A stretch of 64,000 nucleotides of DNA from Segatella copri. GTDB taxonomy: Bacteria; Bacteroidota; Bacteroidia; Bacteroidales; Bacteroidaceae. The notes under the pieces were generated by a model. That model did no database searches. It worked only from the letters and a program-made list of their open reading frames with translations, and was not told where the DNA came from. Shown one piece after another: positions 43,101 through 52,375 of this stretch. The first letter of the stretch is position 1. Every line of letters begins with the position of its first letter. Location: assembly GCF_019249655.2 (NCBI RefSeq), contig NZ_CP137557.1, forward strand, positions 3,886,001 to 3,950,000. Reading direction: 5' to 3'. Made by a program: the position numbers and the translations under genes.

Positions 43101-46100
43101 TTTTGGTTTCGCCCACCTTTGCTGGGTTCTCAATGAGTACCGAAGGCTTGCTGAAGTCTTGCACCTCTGTTCCGTCAGCATTCTTCGAGCCTGTACAACC
43201 ACCTACAAGTTCAATCGATGTTATATACTTAGCCTTTTCGTCATTGTTCACAATGAGAGAGAAGGCATCGCCGCTAGAGTAGGTTGGCGAATAATAAGTA
43301 CCTCCACGTACAAACACCTTTCTGTTGTTGTTGGTTGTAGTACCTGCAGATACGTTGCCAGAAGGGTTAGCCATGGCAATGATGGCACCACGAAGGTCGG
43401 TGCTTTGGTTATCCCAACTGCTACCATCGCCATTTCCTTTCTCTTCCGTACCGATATAAACCTTTTCTAAGTCTGTAAACTTGAATACATACTGGAATTC
43501 ATACATGCCGATGTCGATAGGCTTTTCTCTCACTACACCTTTCTCGTCTTTCGGACCAACGTATCTGTAGTATTCCTTACTGCTGTTAGCAGAACGGATA
43601 TACTCAGATCGATAACCATATTCCTTAAGGCGATTATTGTGCATACTCCACCATTTCTGATATTTACCACTCTCGTTTGTATCGTCTGCATCCTTCTTTC
43701 CATCACCTGCATCTGTAAGCACAGAGATAGCCTGTGGATTCCACTTGGCATCCTGTGTATAACCTTCGTAACCCTTTGTCGTTGTAGGCGCTGTGAAGCG
43801 TGGACCATCCGATGCGATGTTCTCCTTGTTCAGCTTGATGTTGCCATCGGTTGCAGGAGAAACTGTAGAAGCAGGTAATTTATCCCAGGCGCAGTTGCGC
43901 ATGTGATCTCTTTGGAGGAGCACACTATTATCTGTAGATTCATTACCCCAAATGGCGGTATTATATAATATAGGTGTAATCGTACCATTTTTCACCTCGT
44001 TCTCCACATGGATGGCTCCATCTTGCTTTGCCTTGTTGTTCACGATGAGGCTGTTTACGATGTAGGCATCCTGATAGCCCGCAGCCATACTGCCAGCATC
44101 GTTTGCTCTACGGATGTAGATGGCTCCGCCTTGCGAAACTTCTGTGCCCGTATATCTGCCACAAGTTACATCATTGTTGGCTAAGAGCGAGTTGACGATA
44201 TGCAGGTTTCCATTCTCAGATTCTGTGAGATAGAGATAGATGGCTCCACCCTTACCTGGTTCGGTGATGACATCCTGACTAGCCTTTTCTGATACGTCTC
44301 TATTGCCGCTGATTGTACTGCCGATGATGTCCAGACTTGCATTGTTGGCATAGATAGCTCCGCCATGCAGACCGGAGTTTTTGATCAGTCGGCAACGGTT
44401 CAATGTATAGTTCACGCGGTTGGTGTAGATAGCGCCTCCACGACCAATCTCGGCAACTTCGTTAGTTCCTCCTTCTTCTTTCTTCAGCTGTGTCATGGTT
44501 TCACCATTCATGATGGTAATACCGTCTAATACCACTTCATTGTTCAATGTTGCCGAAGTACCTGTGGTGCCCGCATTGCTGTAGACTACATGATATACAT
44601 TACGCTCCTTTTCCGATGCCTTGATGTCACCGGAAAGAATCGTAGGATTCTGGAACTCCCATGGCTCTATCAATCCGTTCTTATTGTTGTCGGTCATGTA
44701 GTTCTTGTTGCGGTTAGCCAAGATGTCTTTGATGTCTCCATCTGGAGTCAAAGTATTACCTCCAAAGCTTGTAAACTTATCTCCAGCTTCTTCTCCCGTA
44801 GTAGGATTAACTGGAGTTGAAGAATACAGGTCATCTTTCGAGAAACTGCCGAAGATATCTACGTTCACAGGGATGGTGAAACTCTGCAAGCGGCGGTCTA
44901 TCGTGTTCTGCTCTTGCGAAAGATCTTTATTCTGTCGCATCTTGCTCGGCTTATAGGTTCCGCCTGTCATCAGAATCTCGAAGTGGGTAGTTTCATCAGC
45001 TACTCCCTCTTCTCTAGCCTCATTGATATAGTCGAGGGCTGCTTCAAGACTGTTGAAAGGAGTTAGGAAGGAGCGGCCATAATACTTTGCCTTCTCTTCT
45101 TCTGTTACAATCTCACCACCTGTCTGAGAAACAAACAGGCGCTTCAGAAGCTTGGTATTATCAAACGCAGGCAGATCAGATGTGTATGCACCTGCTGTCT
45201 GTTGCTTGGTCATGGTTCTTTCCTTGCCGGTAATATCGTAGCTGCTGATACCATAATCCTTCCATGCAGTTACGTATTCTTCCAAAACTCCGTTGTCAAT
45301 CAATGGTGAATAGGCACGAGGCTTGAAGATTTTGTTGTCGTTGAAGTAACTGTCAAGATCGCTAGTCATCTCCGTGTTCATTCTGTTGGCTGGCAACGCC
45401 ATCTTCTCTACGAAACAATAGTTGTATGGATAGAATTTCTCCGTATATTCTCCCAGTCCCTGCAGATAGTCGTAAGATTGATAGTTCACATCACCGCTGA
45501 TGTTGTTGTCGGTCTGTGCCGAATTTCCCCATATCACGGAGTTACCGCCAATCAGGGAGTTTTCCTCCTGGTAGATTCCGCCGCCAATGGTTGCCTCGTT
45601 TCTGGCGATGGTGCATGAGATGACGTAGGCATGGTAGTTCTTGGTGTCTTCGTTCTTGTCGTTGGAACGAAGTGCATAGATGGCACCACCTTTCTGTGCC
45701 TTGTTTCTTACGATGACACTACCGCTTACGATGCTACCTTTCAGCAACATGAGAGCACCGCCTTGGGTAGCCTGACAGTCGGAAATCTCACAGTTGCGTA
45801 CATGTGCCTTTCTTGGCACAATGGCTGCACCACCCATACTCTTGAAGCCCGACTTGTCGCTTGCGTTACCGTCTATCAGGCGACAGCCATCTATGATGGT
45901 ATTCTCTGTCAGGGCAGTGGTGTTGTAGTCGTCATAGTTGCCCGTAGGCCATTTGCCGAAGCACACGGTGTGGTAGCCGTTCACCTCCTGGTTAACGGCA
46001 GAACCTTCTTTTACTTCGGTTATGGCACTTAATACCGTCTGGTATGTGCTGATACAGTCGCGTTTGTCATTATCCCAATTGGCGGTTCCATCTTTCAGCT

Positions 46101-49100
46101 TTCCTCCTTCCTGGTCACCCTCATAGTAACCACCCATCAGGCATACTCCGTTAGGAATCAGGAAGGTATAACTCTGCGGATCGCTAGGGTCTGCCAGTGT
46201 GTTGGCATGATAAGTAAAGCGCTTTCCGGTTTCATCAGCCTGATAACCTGCCACTTTTACAAACACCTGATGCTTTAGGTTGCTATCTGTAATGCCTTGG
46301 TTCGCTGTTTTAAATTTCTCGCCGGCAGCGGTCAGCACACTCTGCAGCTTGTCAGCACAGGCAGCGTTTTCCGGACTGTCTCCACTTCTGTTTCCCCATC
46401 CGTTTTGGGTTACATAATAAATGTAATCTATAATATTTGCGCTGTTTGTCTTTTTCTGTGGTGCGATATTGGCATTATTGTCAGCCTCGTAGGCACCGAT
46501 ATCAATGGCGCAGTCCTTGATACGGTTGGTATAGTCCATATCGGTTTCCGGAAGGATGATTCCATTTCCTACATTTGTGGTTCCACCATTCAGACACTTG
46601 TTACCCGTCAAACCACCCGCCTCGTACAGACGGAAGTTGTTCTTCAGTCGGGCATTGCGGAAGCGGAAATTGTTTCCACTTTCGTAGGTCTGGTCTTCAA
46701 ATGGGAAAGCCAAATTTGTGCCAGTGAAATTTCCATCGCTTTCCTGGAATTTGTTGTTGATGTTACCACTGTTCATGTAGCAGTTGTGGGATGGATTCAT
46801 CTTGCCCGATGCAGCTGAGTTTACTTGATCTGTGACACTTCTATTACTGTTGTCGTAATTATCATAGATAATACAGTTGTAGAGTGAGAGCTGTGAGCTA
46901 ACTCCGGTTTTGGCATCCTGCCAGTGATAGATGCCGGTTCCGTTTGTCGCCATATTGTAGGCGATGGTGTTGTTGTAGAACTTGGCACTTTCCAGGAAGA
47001 TGCCTCCACCCCAGCAGGTTCCGTTATAGCAGCGGTTGTTTGCCACCACAAGGTTGAATCCGGTACCTTGAATCATATAGGCTCCGCCTCCATAACTTTC
47101 ACTGCTGTTGGCATAACTCAGGTTTCTCAGCAGGTAACTGTTCGAAATCTTACTGTTCTCGCCGTCCATATACAAACCGCCACCACGTACGCGACTGCCA
47201 TGGTTGAAGTTGTTGACGATGATGAGATTTTCCAGTTCTACACCTCGGAATACACGCACACCTGCTCCTCCGTCACGGTTGGCACCAGGATAGTTGATGA
47301 TGTAACCGTGACGTACAGAGAAGCCATCCCATTTGGCATGCTCGTAATCCACGTAGTTTTTATCGTCTTTTAAAGTTCCTTTATAGCGTACGGCATTACC
47401 ATCAGTACGTGAGGCGTTTCCATCACCCGATGGCGACCAGGTAGGAAGGCATACGTCTGGCTGATAGAGAACATAATGGCGCTCTGTTTTCCCGCTGTTT
47501 ATCAACGTTTTTGTAAAGTCATAATTAGAGCCATCAGTAGGATTTTTCTCCTGATACCACATTTCCTTATCTCCGTTTTTGAAGTATACAGGCGATTCCT
47601 TTCTGATCTGTAGAATGGTTTCATACTTGGTCTTTTCCAGATTTTCGTATTCCTTACGTGCCGGCACGTATTGTGACAGCAGCGGATGGCGGTCGTCTTC
47701 TCCTGGGTAGCCTTCGTATGGGAAACCGCCATAAACCTTCACGTTGTCTCTGATAACGAATCCTTTGTAGTCGGTATAGATACCTGCACCTACCCACACC
47801 ACAACGCTGTCTTTTTTTATTTTATTCAACTCAGCTGCTCTTTCCACAGCATATTGTAGACCGCTGATGTATCGTTCGTCTCTGTTGTTGGTGATTTTAT
47901 TATATGTTCCCCAGCCAGAGAGATACTGCTTGTCCTGATTTCCTGAGTTAGTCCAGAAATCACCATAAGAGTCAGTTTCTGAACGATACTTGCCGTTAGT
48001 CTGACTATAATCTGTATTGTCAATAGTGGTGCTAAGCAGCGTATTGTCACTCTGCTTTTCATAGAAATCATTGCCGTTTCTTGCCTTTGTATTATCACAC
48101 ATAGCGTTGCCGATGATAGCCTTGTCCCAGCTGCTTCCATCATATTCGGTATTTGATTCATTCAGAATATTGAAGTTAGGGTTGCCGTCCTGGTCGTCAT
48201 TATTGGCGTCGCTGATGCTTTCATACTTCTGGTTGTACGAACGCACGTAGATAATCTTTCCTGCTTTTGGCAGGAGAGCTTCGTATGCACCCAGGTCAGG
48301 AACACCACCTAGGTTGCGGTCTTCGCCGGTGATGTCCTTGACTGTTGTGGTTGCATTGTTTTCTTGGGCGCTGTTGATGATGCGGCCAGCCTGTACAGAA
48401 CTGGTCAGCGGGCGGAAGGATGAATAGCCTCCGTAATAAACGTTGCCGCTCATCTTGGCACCCACTTCATTGGTTGGGTTGCTGAAGTTCAGGGCTCCGT
48501 CTTTTCCCAGAGTGTTGATATCGTTGATATTCGTGCTGTTCTTGCATTTCGAACCATCCCATGTGCCGTTGATGTTCAGTTTGTTTCCTACAGCATACGA
48601 GGTAGCCTTCACAAGGTCGTTATCTGGCGCTACTCCCTCATTGTTGATGATGCTCACGTGGTTGAGTGTGAGTTTGTTGTTGCTGCCTTGAGCCTTGTTC
48701 AGATAGATGATGGAAGGCAGCTCCGATGGACTTGGATTATGCGGATCCTTGCTTGTGTTGTTATTGATGACGCAGTTTTCCAGTTCCAATTTCACATTCA
48801 CGGCATCCGGCATGGTAGCGATAGCACCGCCATCTGTCGCCGTGTTGTTCTCAAAGATGCAATTCTTCAGCTTCACGGTGGTTGCTTGGCTGCTCTGGTC
48901 CATGCTGCCTATCAGCACGCCGCCACCATAAGGCATGTAGGCAGTACCGGCGGCGTATGCATGGGTAAAGGCATAGCCGTCGATGGTGATGTTGGCACCC
49001 GCTTCGATGCGGACCAGATGGTAGAGGCCCTCGTTGAGTTCAGAACCATTCAGGTTTCCGTTCACTTCGGTGCGGTATTTGATAGGGGCACGGTCTTCAT

Positions 49101-52100
49101 CCTTTGGATTCGGATTCTCTGAATATCCTGGATAACCGCCATACACGGTAATTGGGAGTAGGCAAGGTGGAACGCTGAAGGTGCATGACCTGGCATCTGT
49201 TTCCTCGCACTTGTAGGCTATCTTCGGTTCGAACACACCCTCGCGGCTACAGATTTCAAACTCCCAACCGCTGTTCTTGCTGATGGTAAATTCCTCTGGC
49301 GTAGTGTTGTCAGCAGTAACTACCTGAACCTTGTCTCCATCCTTGATGTTGGCAAGATAATCCAGTACTTCATCTACTGTTGATGAGGTATAGCTCTTTT
49401 CCCACGACTGTCCTGTTCCGTCCACCAGTTCTCGTGAACGGTCAAAGTAGATGCGCAGGCGTTTCTTGCTGTCATTCTTTTCAAATACAAGGTCGTGGTT
49501 GTCAGCCATATAGGCTCCTGCTGACGGAACCGAACTGATAGCTTTTCCGCTCAGGTCTATTTTTGGCTGATACAGGTAGGAAGATGGCAGGAGAGCATAG
49601 CTGATGCCCACGTTGCGCAGTCGGCTACCTGTCAATGTTTCCCAGTAATAGTTCACCGTCTTCATGTCTGTAAGAACGCCACGTTTCTCGTTGAAGGCTT
49701 CCACCGTATTGTAAGGTGCCTCCTTGCCCATCACGAATCCCTTGCCCGAGTAATACGTGTTGATGGAGATGGTTCCGCTCTGATAGGAGCTGGTCCATTT
49801 GGCTGCATTTACATCCGAGATGGCGTTGTTGTAAAACTGTACGGTCTCTTCTGATGGGTTGGCTGCATAAATCTGTGCCATGGACGCTGAGTTGCTGGTG
49901 CCAGACTTGTGCCGGAGCAGCGAGTTGTTCCAGATGACGTTGTTGGCAAGAAGACCCTTTTTCTTAATATACACACCACCCGTATTGGATGACAGCTCGT
50001 CAGCGGCATCTGATGTGTTGGTGGTGTAGTTGTTGACGATGGTGTTGTTAATCACCAGTCCGTGACCATCCAGATACACAGCACCATTTCGGGTACTGGT
50101 ATTGTTACTGATTACCGAGGTGGCAAGAATCTGATAATAGGCTTTCTCTGAGTTATTAGCGTCACCATTCAGATATACACCCGCTCCCTGATAGGCAGAG
50201 CAGTTGGTTACCATGCTTCGGGTGATGAAGCCGGCTTCGTCTATATAGATACCTCCGCCCTGGTAAGCCGAACAGTTGTATACCAGGTTACCTTCCGTCT
50301 GTCCGTTCTTGCAGTAGATGCCGCCGCCACGTGGCTTGATGCTTCCGCTTTCTTTCATGCCCGGGTTACAGAATCTCACGGTGCAGTAGCGCATTCGGGC
50401 TGATGGGTCGTTGATATAAACGCCTGCACCACAGCCTGGGGCGTATTCGGCTTTGTTCGTATCGTGAAATTTACCTCCCTCAATGGTGAAGCCTTCAAGA
50501 TATACTTCGTCGGTAAAGGCATTTCCTCCAGGCAAGGGAGCAAACCATACCACATGGTAGGAACCGCTGTTCTGTATGTTCCAGGCTTCGTCATTATTAC
50601 TCCAGTTGGCATCGTCGCTTCCCTTGAATTCCGCACCCCTGATGATGGATTCTTGTTTCCAGCCCCATGGCTTTAAATCCTTGGATTCCTCGATGCGCTC
50701 GGAACGTCTTTTTTCGGTTCCCTTAAATGCACCATAAACGCTGATGCCATTCTTCATCAGCAGGGATACTGGGGATGATGTATCATCGGTAATGCGGTCT
50801 TTTACTACATAGGTTCCGGCTGCTACCCAGACTTCGCCTTTCTCGCCTGGTGCATTATCTGCCAAATCGTTGATGGCCCACTGGATATCGTCCGTGGCAT
50901 CATTCCATGTTGATCCGTCGCCCTTTCCCTCTTTCTGAGGCTTCACGTATCTGATGCGTCCTGCCTTCATGCGGGCATACTCGTAGGCGCCGATGTCGAT
51001 GGTGCTTGTCTGATAGCGTGTTCTACCCATGATGTCGGTAGAAGTTGTTTCCAGGGTTGCATTAACTACAAGATTTTTATAGTATTCCAGTTTTCCCTTG
51101 TTCAGAAGGGCAGAGGTTTCCTCGAAAGTGAAGGCGGTGCTGTATAATTGCTTCAGGTTACTGCTGAATGAGAAGTCGTAACCCTGGGTCACGGCACTCT
51201 GCTTGAACCAAGGGGCTGGCTCTATGCCGTGGTTCTCGTTGCTGATCCTTACGTTCCCGTTAGCGTCGGTGTTGGCCTTGGAATTGGTTACCTCTACTTC
51301 CGGAAAAGCACAGGAATAGAAGGCAGGACGGCTGTCTTGCTTGCTGAGTGCAGTGGAATGCCAGAGCACGGTGTTGTAAACCGCTCCGCCGTCATTGCTG
51401 TTAGAAGCCCCGTCTGTGGTCAGGTCTGCGGCTGATACGGTGTTGGCAATAACAGAACAGTTGACGATTTTCGATGTGTTCGAAAGTCGGATACCGCCGT
51501 TCGTATTGTTGTTGATGTTGCAGTTGTAGACGGTGGCTGTTCCGTCTATCCACATACCGCCACCTTCGTTTTCGCTGGAGCCTCGCTTGCCTGCCACATT
51601 ATTAAAAATGCTGCAGTAGCTAATGGCTGACAGCTGGTTGGTGCAGGAATTATCTACATAGATGGCACCGCCGCGCATGCCGTAGTTGTTCGCAAAGTTA
51701 CATTGCGAAATACGGAAGAAGCGACTCTGGGCATTGCCGTCGTTGCTGTTCACCACGTAGATGCCGCCACCTCTGCCATTTGCAGAAGTATTCGCTCCAC
51801 TGGCATTACCTGCTGCGATGAGGAAACCGGAAACAATGGTTGGCTTGTTGCCGTCGTTGGTGTTGTCCTGTGTTACGCCCATCTGGAGGGTCAGCACATG
51901 GGTGGCATTGTCGGTGCGGGTGGTGTTCTCTGGATAGATAATCAGCTGCTGGCTCGCCTTGTCGTTGGTATCGATATCGCCCACCAGAGCCGTCTGATAC
52001 TTCATCTGATATTTGTGCCTGCCCGTAGGGAGATCGTTCTTGATGGTTTCATTTCCTGCAAAACCTCCATACATGGCAACGCCCGAAGGGAGAACGAAGC

Positions 52101-52152
52101 CTCCCTCCGGTGCCTTGTAGATGTGACCGGTAATGTCCTCATAGCCTTTCAC
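40195..52152 (-). CDS. Giant secreted parallel beta-helix protein, main frame (N-terminus out of frame)
   Basis: 3,985 codons without interruption. The nominal start is a GTG in the middle of a domain, so the true N-terminus is the signal-peptide frame at 52160-52354. About eight repeated modules each open with a motif like YVK...GDGSSWD and close with IDIGAYE or a variant; closings lie near 50990, 49510, 48270, 46480, 45180, 43510, 42490 and 41720. Within modules about 20 GGAIY/GGGIY turns mark right-handed beta-helix coils, as in Pmp-type and pectate-lyase-like surface proteins. The last 80 residues (LQPNDLISVYAADG, then VIVEVTRGGKQVAVRKIALK) resemble a type IX secretion sorting domain. It is the last gene of the fimbrial operon and is probably a surface adhesin or fimbrial tip. 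Tip placement is inference. Confidence 0.85.
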   Translation of the reverse strand: MKGYEDITGHIYKAPEGGFVLPSGVAMYGGFAGNETIKNDLPTGRHKYQMKYQTALVGDIDTNDKASQQLIIYPENTTRTDNATHVLTLQMGVTQDNTNDGNKPTIVSGFLIAAGNASGANTSANGRGGGIYVVNSNDGNAQSRFFRISQCNFANNYGMRGGAIYVDNSCTNQLSAISYCSIFNNVAGKRGSSENEGGGMWIDGTATVYNCNINNNTNGGIRLSNTSKIVNCSVIANTVSAADLTTDGASNSNDGGAVYNTVLWHSTALSKQDSRPAFYSCAFPEVEVTNSKANTDANGNVRISNENHGIEPAPWFKQSAVTQGYDFSFSSNLKQLYSTAFTFEETSALLNKGKLEYYKNLVVNATLETTSTDIMGRTRYQTSTIDIGAYEYARMKAGRIRYVKPQKEGKGDGSTWNDATDDIQWAINDLADNAPGEKGEVWVAAGTYVVKDRITDDTSSPVSLLMKNGISVYGAFKGTEKRRSERIEESKDLKPWGWKQESIIRGAEFKGSDDANWSNNDEAWNIQNSGSYHVVWFAPLPGGNAFTDEVYLEGFTIEGGKFHDTNKAEYAPGCGAGVYINDPSARMRYCTVRFCNPGMKESGSIKPRGGGIYCKNGQTEGNLVYNCSAYQGGGIYIDEAGFITRSMVTNCSAYQGAGVYLNGDANNSEKAYYQILATSVISNNTSTRNGAVYLDGHGLVINNTIVNNYTTNTSDAADELSSNTGGVYIKKKGLLANNVIWNNSLLRHKSGTSNSASMAQIYAANPSEETVQFYNNAISDVNAAKWTSSYQSGTISINTYYSGKGFVMGKEAPYNTVEAFNEKRGVLTDMKTVNYYWETLTGSRLRNVGISYALLPSSYLYQPKIDLSGKAISSVPSAGAYMADNHDLVFEKNDSKKRLRIYFDRSRELVDGTGQSWEKSYTSSTVDEVLDYLANIKDGDKVQVVTADNTTPEEFTISKNSGWEFEICSREGVFEPKIAYKCEETDARSCTFSVPPCLLPITVYGGYPGYSENPNPKDEDRAPIKYRTEVNGNLNGSELNEGLYHLVRIEAGANITIDGYAFTHAYAAGTAYMPYGGGVLIGSMDQSSQATTVKLKNCIFENNTATDGGAIATMPDAVNVKLELENCVINNNTSKDPHNPSPSELPSIIYLNKAQGSNNKLTLNHVSIINNEGVAPDNDLVKATSYAVGNKLNINGTWDGSKCKNSTNINDINTLGKDGALNFSNPTNEVGAKMSGNVYYGGYSSFRPLTSSVQAGRIINSAQENNATTTVKDITGEDRNLGGVPDLGAYEALLPKAGKIIYVRSYNQKYESISDANNDDQDGNPNFNILNESNTEYDGSSWDKAIIGNAMCDNTKARNGNDFYEKQSDNTLLSTTIDNTDYSQTNGKYRSETDSYGDFWTNSGNQDKQYLSGWGTYNKITNNRDERYISGLQYAVERAAELNKIKKDSVVVWVGAGIYTDYKGFVIRDNVKVYGGFPYEGYPGEDDRHPLLSQYVPARKEYENLEKTKYETILQIRKESPVYFKNGDKEMWYQEKNPTDGSNYDFTKTLINSGKTERHYVLYQPDVCLPTWSPSGDGNASRTDGNAVRYKGTLKDDKNYVDYEHAKWDGFSVRHGYIINYPGANRDGGAGVRVFRGVELENLIIVNNFNHGSRVRGGGLYMDGENSKISNSYLLRNLSYANSSESYGGGAYMIQGTGFNLVVANNRCYNGTCWGGGIFLESAKFYNNTIAYNMATNGTGIYHWQDAKTGVSSQLSLYNCIIYDNYDNSNRSVTDQVNSAASGKMNPSHNCYMNSGNINNKFQESDGNFTGTNLAFPFEDQTYESGNNFRFRNARLKNNFRLYEAGGLTGNKCLNGGTTNVGNGIILPETDMDYTNRIKDCAIDIGAYEADNNANIAPQKKTNSANIIDYIYYVTQNGWGNRSGDSPENAACADKLQSVLTAAGEKFKTANQGITDSNLKHQVFVKVAGYQADETGKRFTYHANTLADPSDPQSYTFLIPNGVCLMGGYYEGDQEGGKLKDGTANWDNDKRDCISTYQTVLSAITEVKEGSAVNQEVNGYHTVCFGKWPTGNYDDYNTTALTENTIIDGCRLIDGNASDKSGFKSMGGAAIVPRKAHVRNCEISDCQATQGGALMLLKGSIVSGSVIVRNKAQKGGAIYALRSNDKNEDTKNYHAYVISCTIARNEATIGGGIYQEENSLIGGNSVIWGNSAQTDNNISGDVNYQSYDYLQGLGEYTEKFYPYNYCFVEKMALPANRMNTEMTSDLDSYFNDNKIFKPRAYSPLIDNGVLEEYVTAWKDYGISSYDITGKERTMTKQQTAGAYTSDLPAFDNTKLLKRLFVSQTGGEIVTEEEKAKYYGRSFLTPFNSLEAALDYINEAREEGVADETTHFEILMTGGTYKPSKMRQNKDLSQEQNTIDRRLQSFTIPVNVDIFGSFSKDDLYSSTPVNPTTGEEAGDKFTSFGGNTLTPDGDIKDILANRNKNYMTDNNKNGLIEPWEFQNPTILSGDIKASEKERNVYHVVYSNAGTTGTSATLNNEVVLDGITIMNGETMTQLKKEEGGTNEVAEIGRGGAIYTNRVNYTLNRCRLIKNSGLHGGAIYANNASLDIIGSTISGNRDVSEKASQDVITEPGKGGAIYLYLTESENGNLHIVNSLLANNDVTCGRYTGTEVSQGGAIYIRRANDAGSMAAGYQDAYIVNSLIVNNKAKQDGAIHVENEVKNGTITPILYNTAIWGNESTDNSVLLQRDHMRNCAWDKLPASTVSPATDGNIKLNKENIASDGPRFTAPTTTKGYEGYTQDAKWNPQAISVLTDAGDGKKDADDTNESGKYQKWWSMHNNRLKEYGYRSEYIRSANSSKEYYRYVGPKDEKGVVREKPIDIGMYEFQYVFKFTDLEKVYIGTEEKGNGDGSSWDNQSTDLRGAIIAMANPSGNVSAGTTTNNNRKVFVRGGTYYSPTYSSGDAFSLIVNNDEKAKYITSIELVGGCTGSKNADGTEVQDFSKPSVLIENPAKVGETKNLLNIVTNGKPVTISGFTFQNQSGVGVNAKVNNDQAGKGEKMRLHHCAFRENKGTGMKVDNTLGDGIHMWNVLFADGIGDGLTIDGSQSADITNATFVNNTGTAVSVTDNVYNSVAWKNGSQNLNTDNKNVVIASSIENGDVLNGPNFVDPNNGDYRIRPSLKLLDQGSNDKYQQNANINSEKDLGNTARLIGDNIDIGAYECDTKMIQIIYVKEGSAVTGTGESWESPTNDLQGAINLAELYANKNAGKYGYVFVDRNMKADNVNISMPGVKMFGSMRKEKSSKTEPEAIVQDLLTQRKGIIEFASQSTINGLTLNSGTTDTRMCLVDGFKVSGNVCLQGNSMLSTSILDAKAKVTGDASGLLYNSLALGTVKDVKSVNVTASGALPSLTGSAVNRSSVTTYNKYVKDDYWKYQLDETDNANINANTDASKTQECIDMVMHNHDLAGNQRIRGKVDNGCFETWYLTKDAEAKKSDYPHGKSVIYVMAEDKELKLDNTFYTETNPFSPGFLLLKHHAGLRGNNSYVNLTNFAVERNLKARTNFFSMPFKATNMEVEGTNNPADGSVVAYYYNAATRAKYDYKFDKNDSKAWVKGVDNQRNFTAGFRMEANGKMTVRFYGTSYTEKDGSTNKSLLDKITLVQNNNQQPWSSSNGGGLKFTHKENMGWNLFGSPYLCAMNYSDMEYGRVIYQCEENGSYKAINTDGVTTGYIPAMDAVFTQTATLDNSEIVIVGHSEARATTAYQATRALDIAITQSNRNSRAGNGTPADDQLQLNAVPAQEAKSDFDLGSDGVKWMTSQNAQIYATRNGGRYSLLSAISIEAEQSIGISLPETGEYTISIPEECDASEYETVWLKDKETGKAIDLKEDDYRFHASQAGEQNHRFTISFNRMATDMKSDISIQAIGFRTIVLKGLQPNDLISVYAADGVLALQKKAKAEKEQVRTAIQGNVIVEVTRGGKQVAVRKIALK

Positions 52153-52159
52153 CCAGATT

Positions 52160-52354
52160 TCATCGCCAGGCTTGGCTCAGTGCATTTTCCAGGGTGATAG
52201 CATTCTCCCATGATAAGCCGTCGCTGCCGGAGGTCGTTATCTCGGAATCTGCTTTTACATAATAGGTCTTGCCTTGTGCAGACAAGGCGATGGAGCAACC
52301 CAGCAACAGGAGGGTTGCGATAAGCTTGCAGTATGTTGGATAGAGTTTTCTCAT
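52160..52354 (-). pseudogene. Signal peptide and first residues of the giant beta-helix protein, separated by a frameshift
   Basis: The ATG at 52354 opens a signal peptide (LIATLLLLGCSIALSAQ), then KTYYVKADSEITTSGSDG and LSWENAITLENALSQA, which is the usual opening of the beta-helix modules. It stops 14 bases into what should be the next segment. The main frame resumes as PGDEIWVKGYED. Adding one AAGCC unit to the local AGCCAAGCC would restore SQAKPGDEIWVKG exactly. So gene and signal are intact apart from a 5-bp slip, a sequencing error or phase variation. It starts 21 bp after the upstream lipoprotein gene. Confidence 0.85.
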
Positions 52355-52375
52355 GATGAATATTCTCTTATTATG

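Noticed and set aside
52150..52152. GTG as the true start of the giant protein
   Set aside because: It falls inside the first module, has no signal peptide or ribosome site, and the correct signal peptide lies just upstream in another frame.
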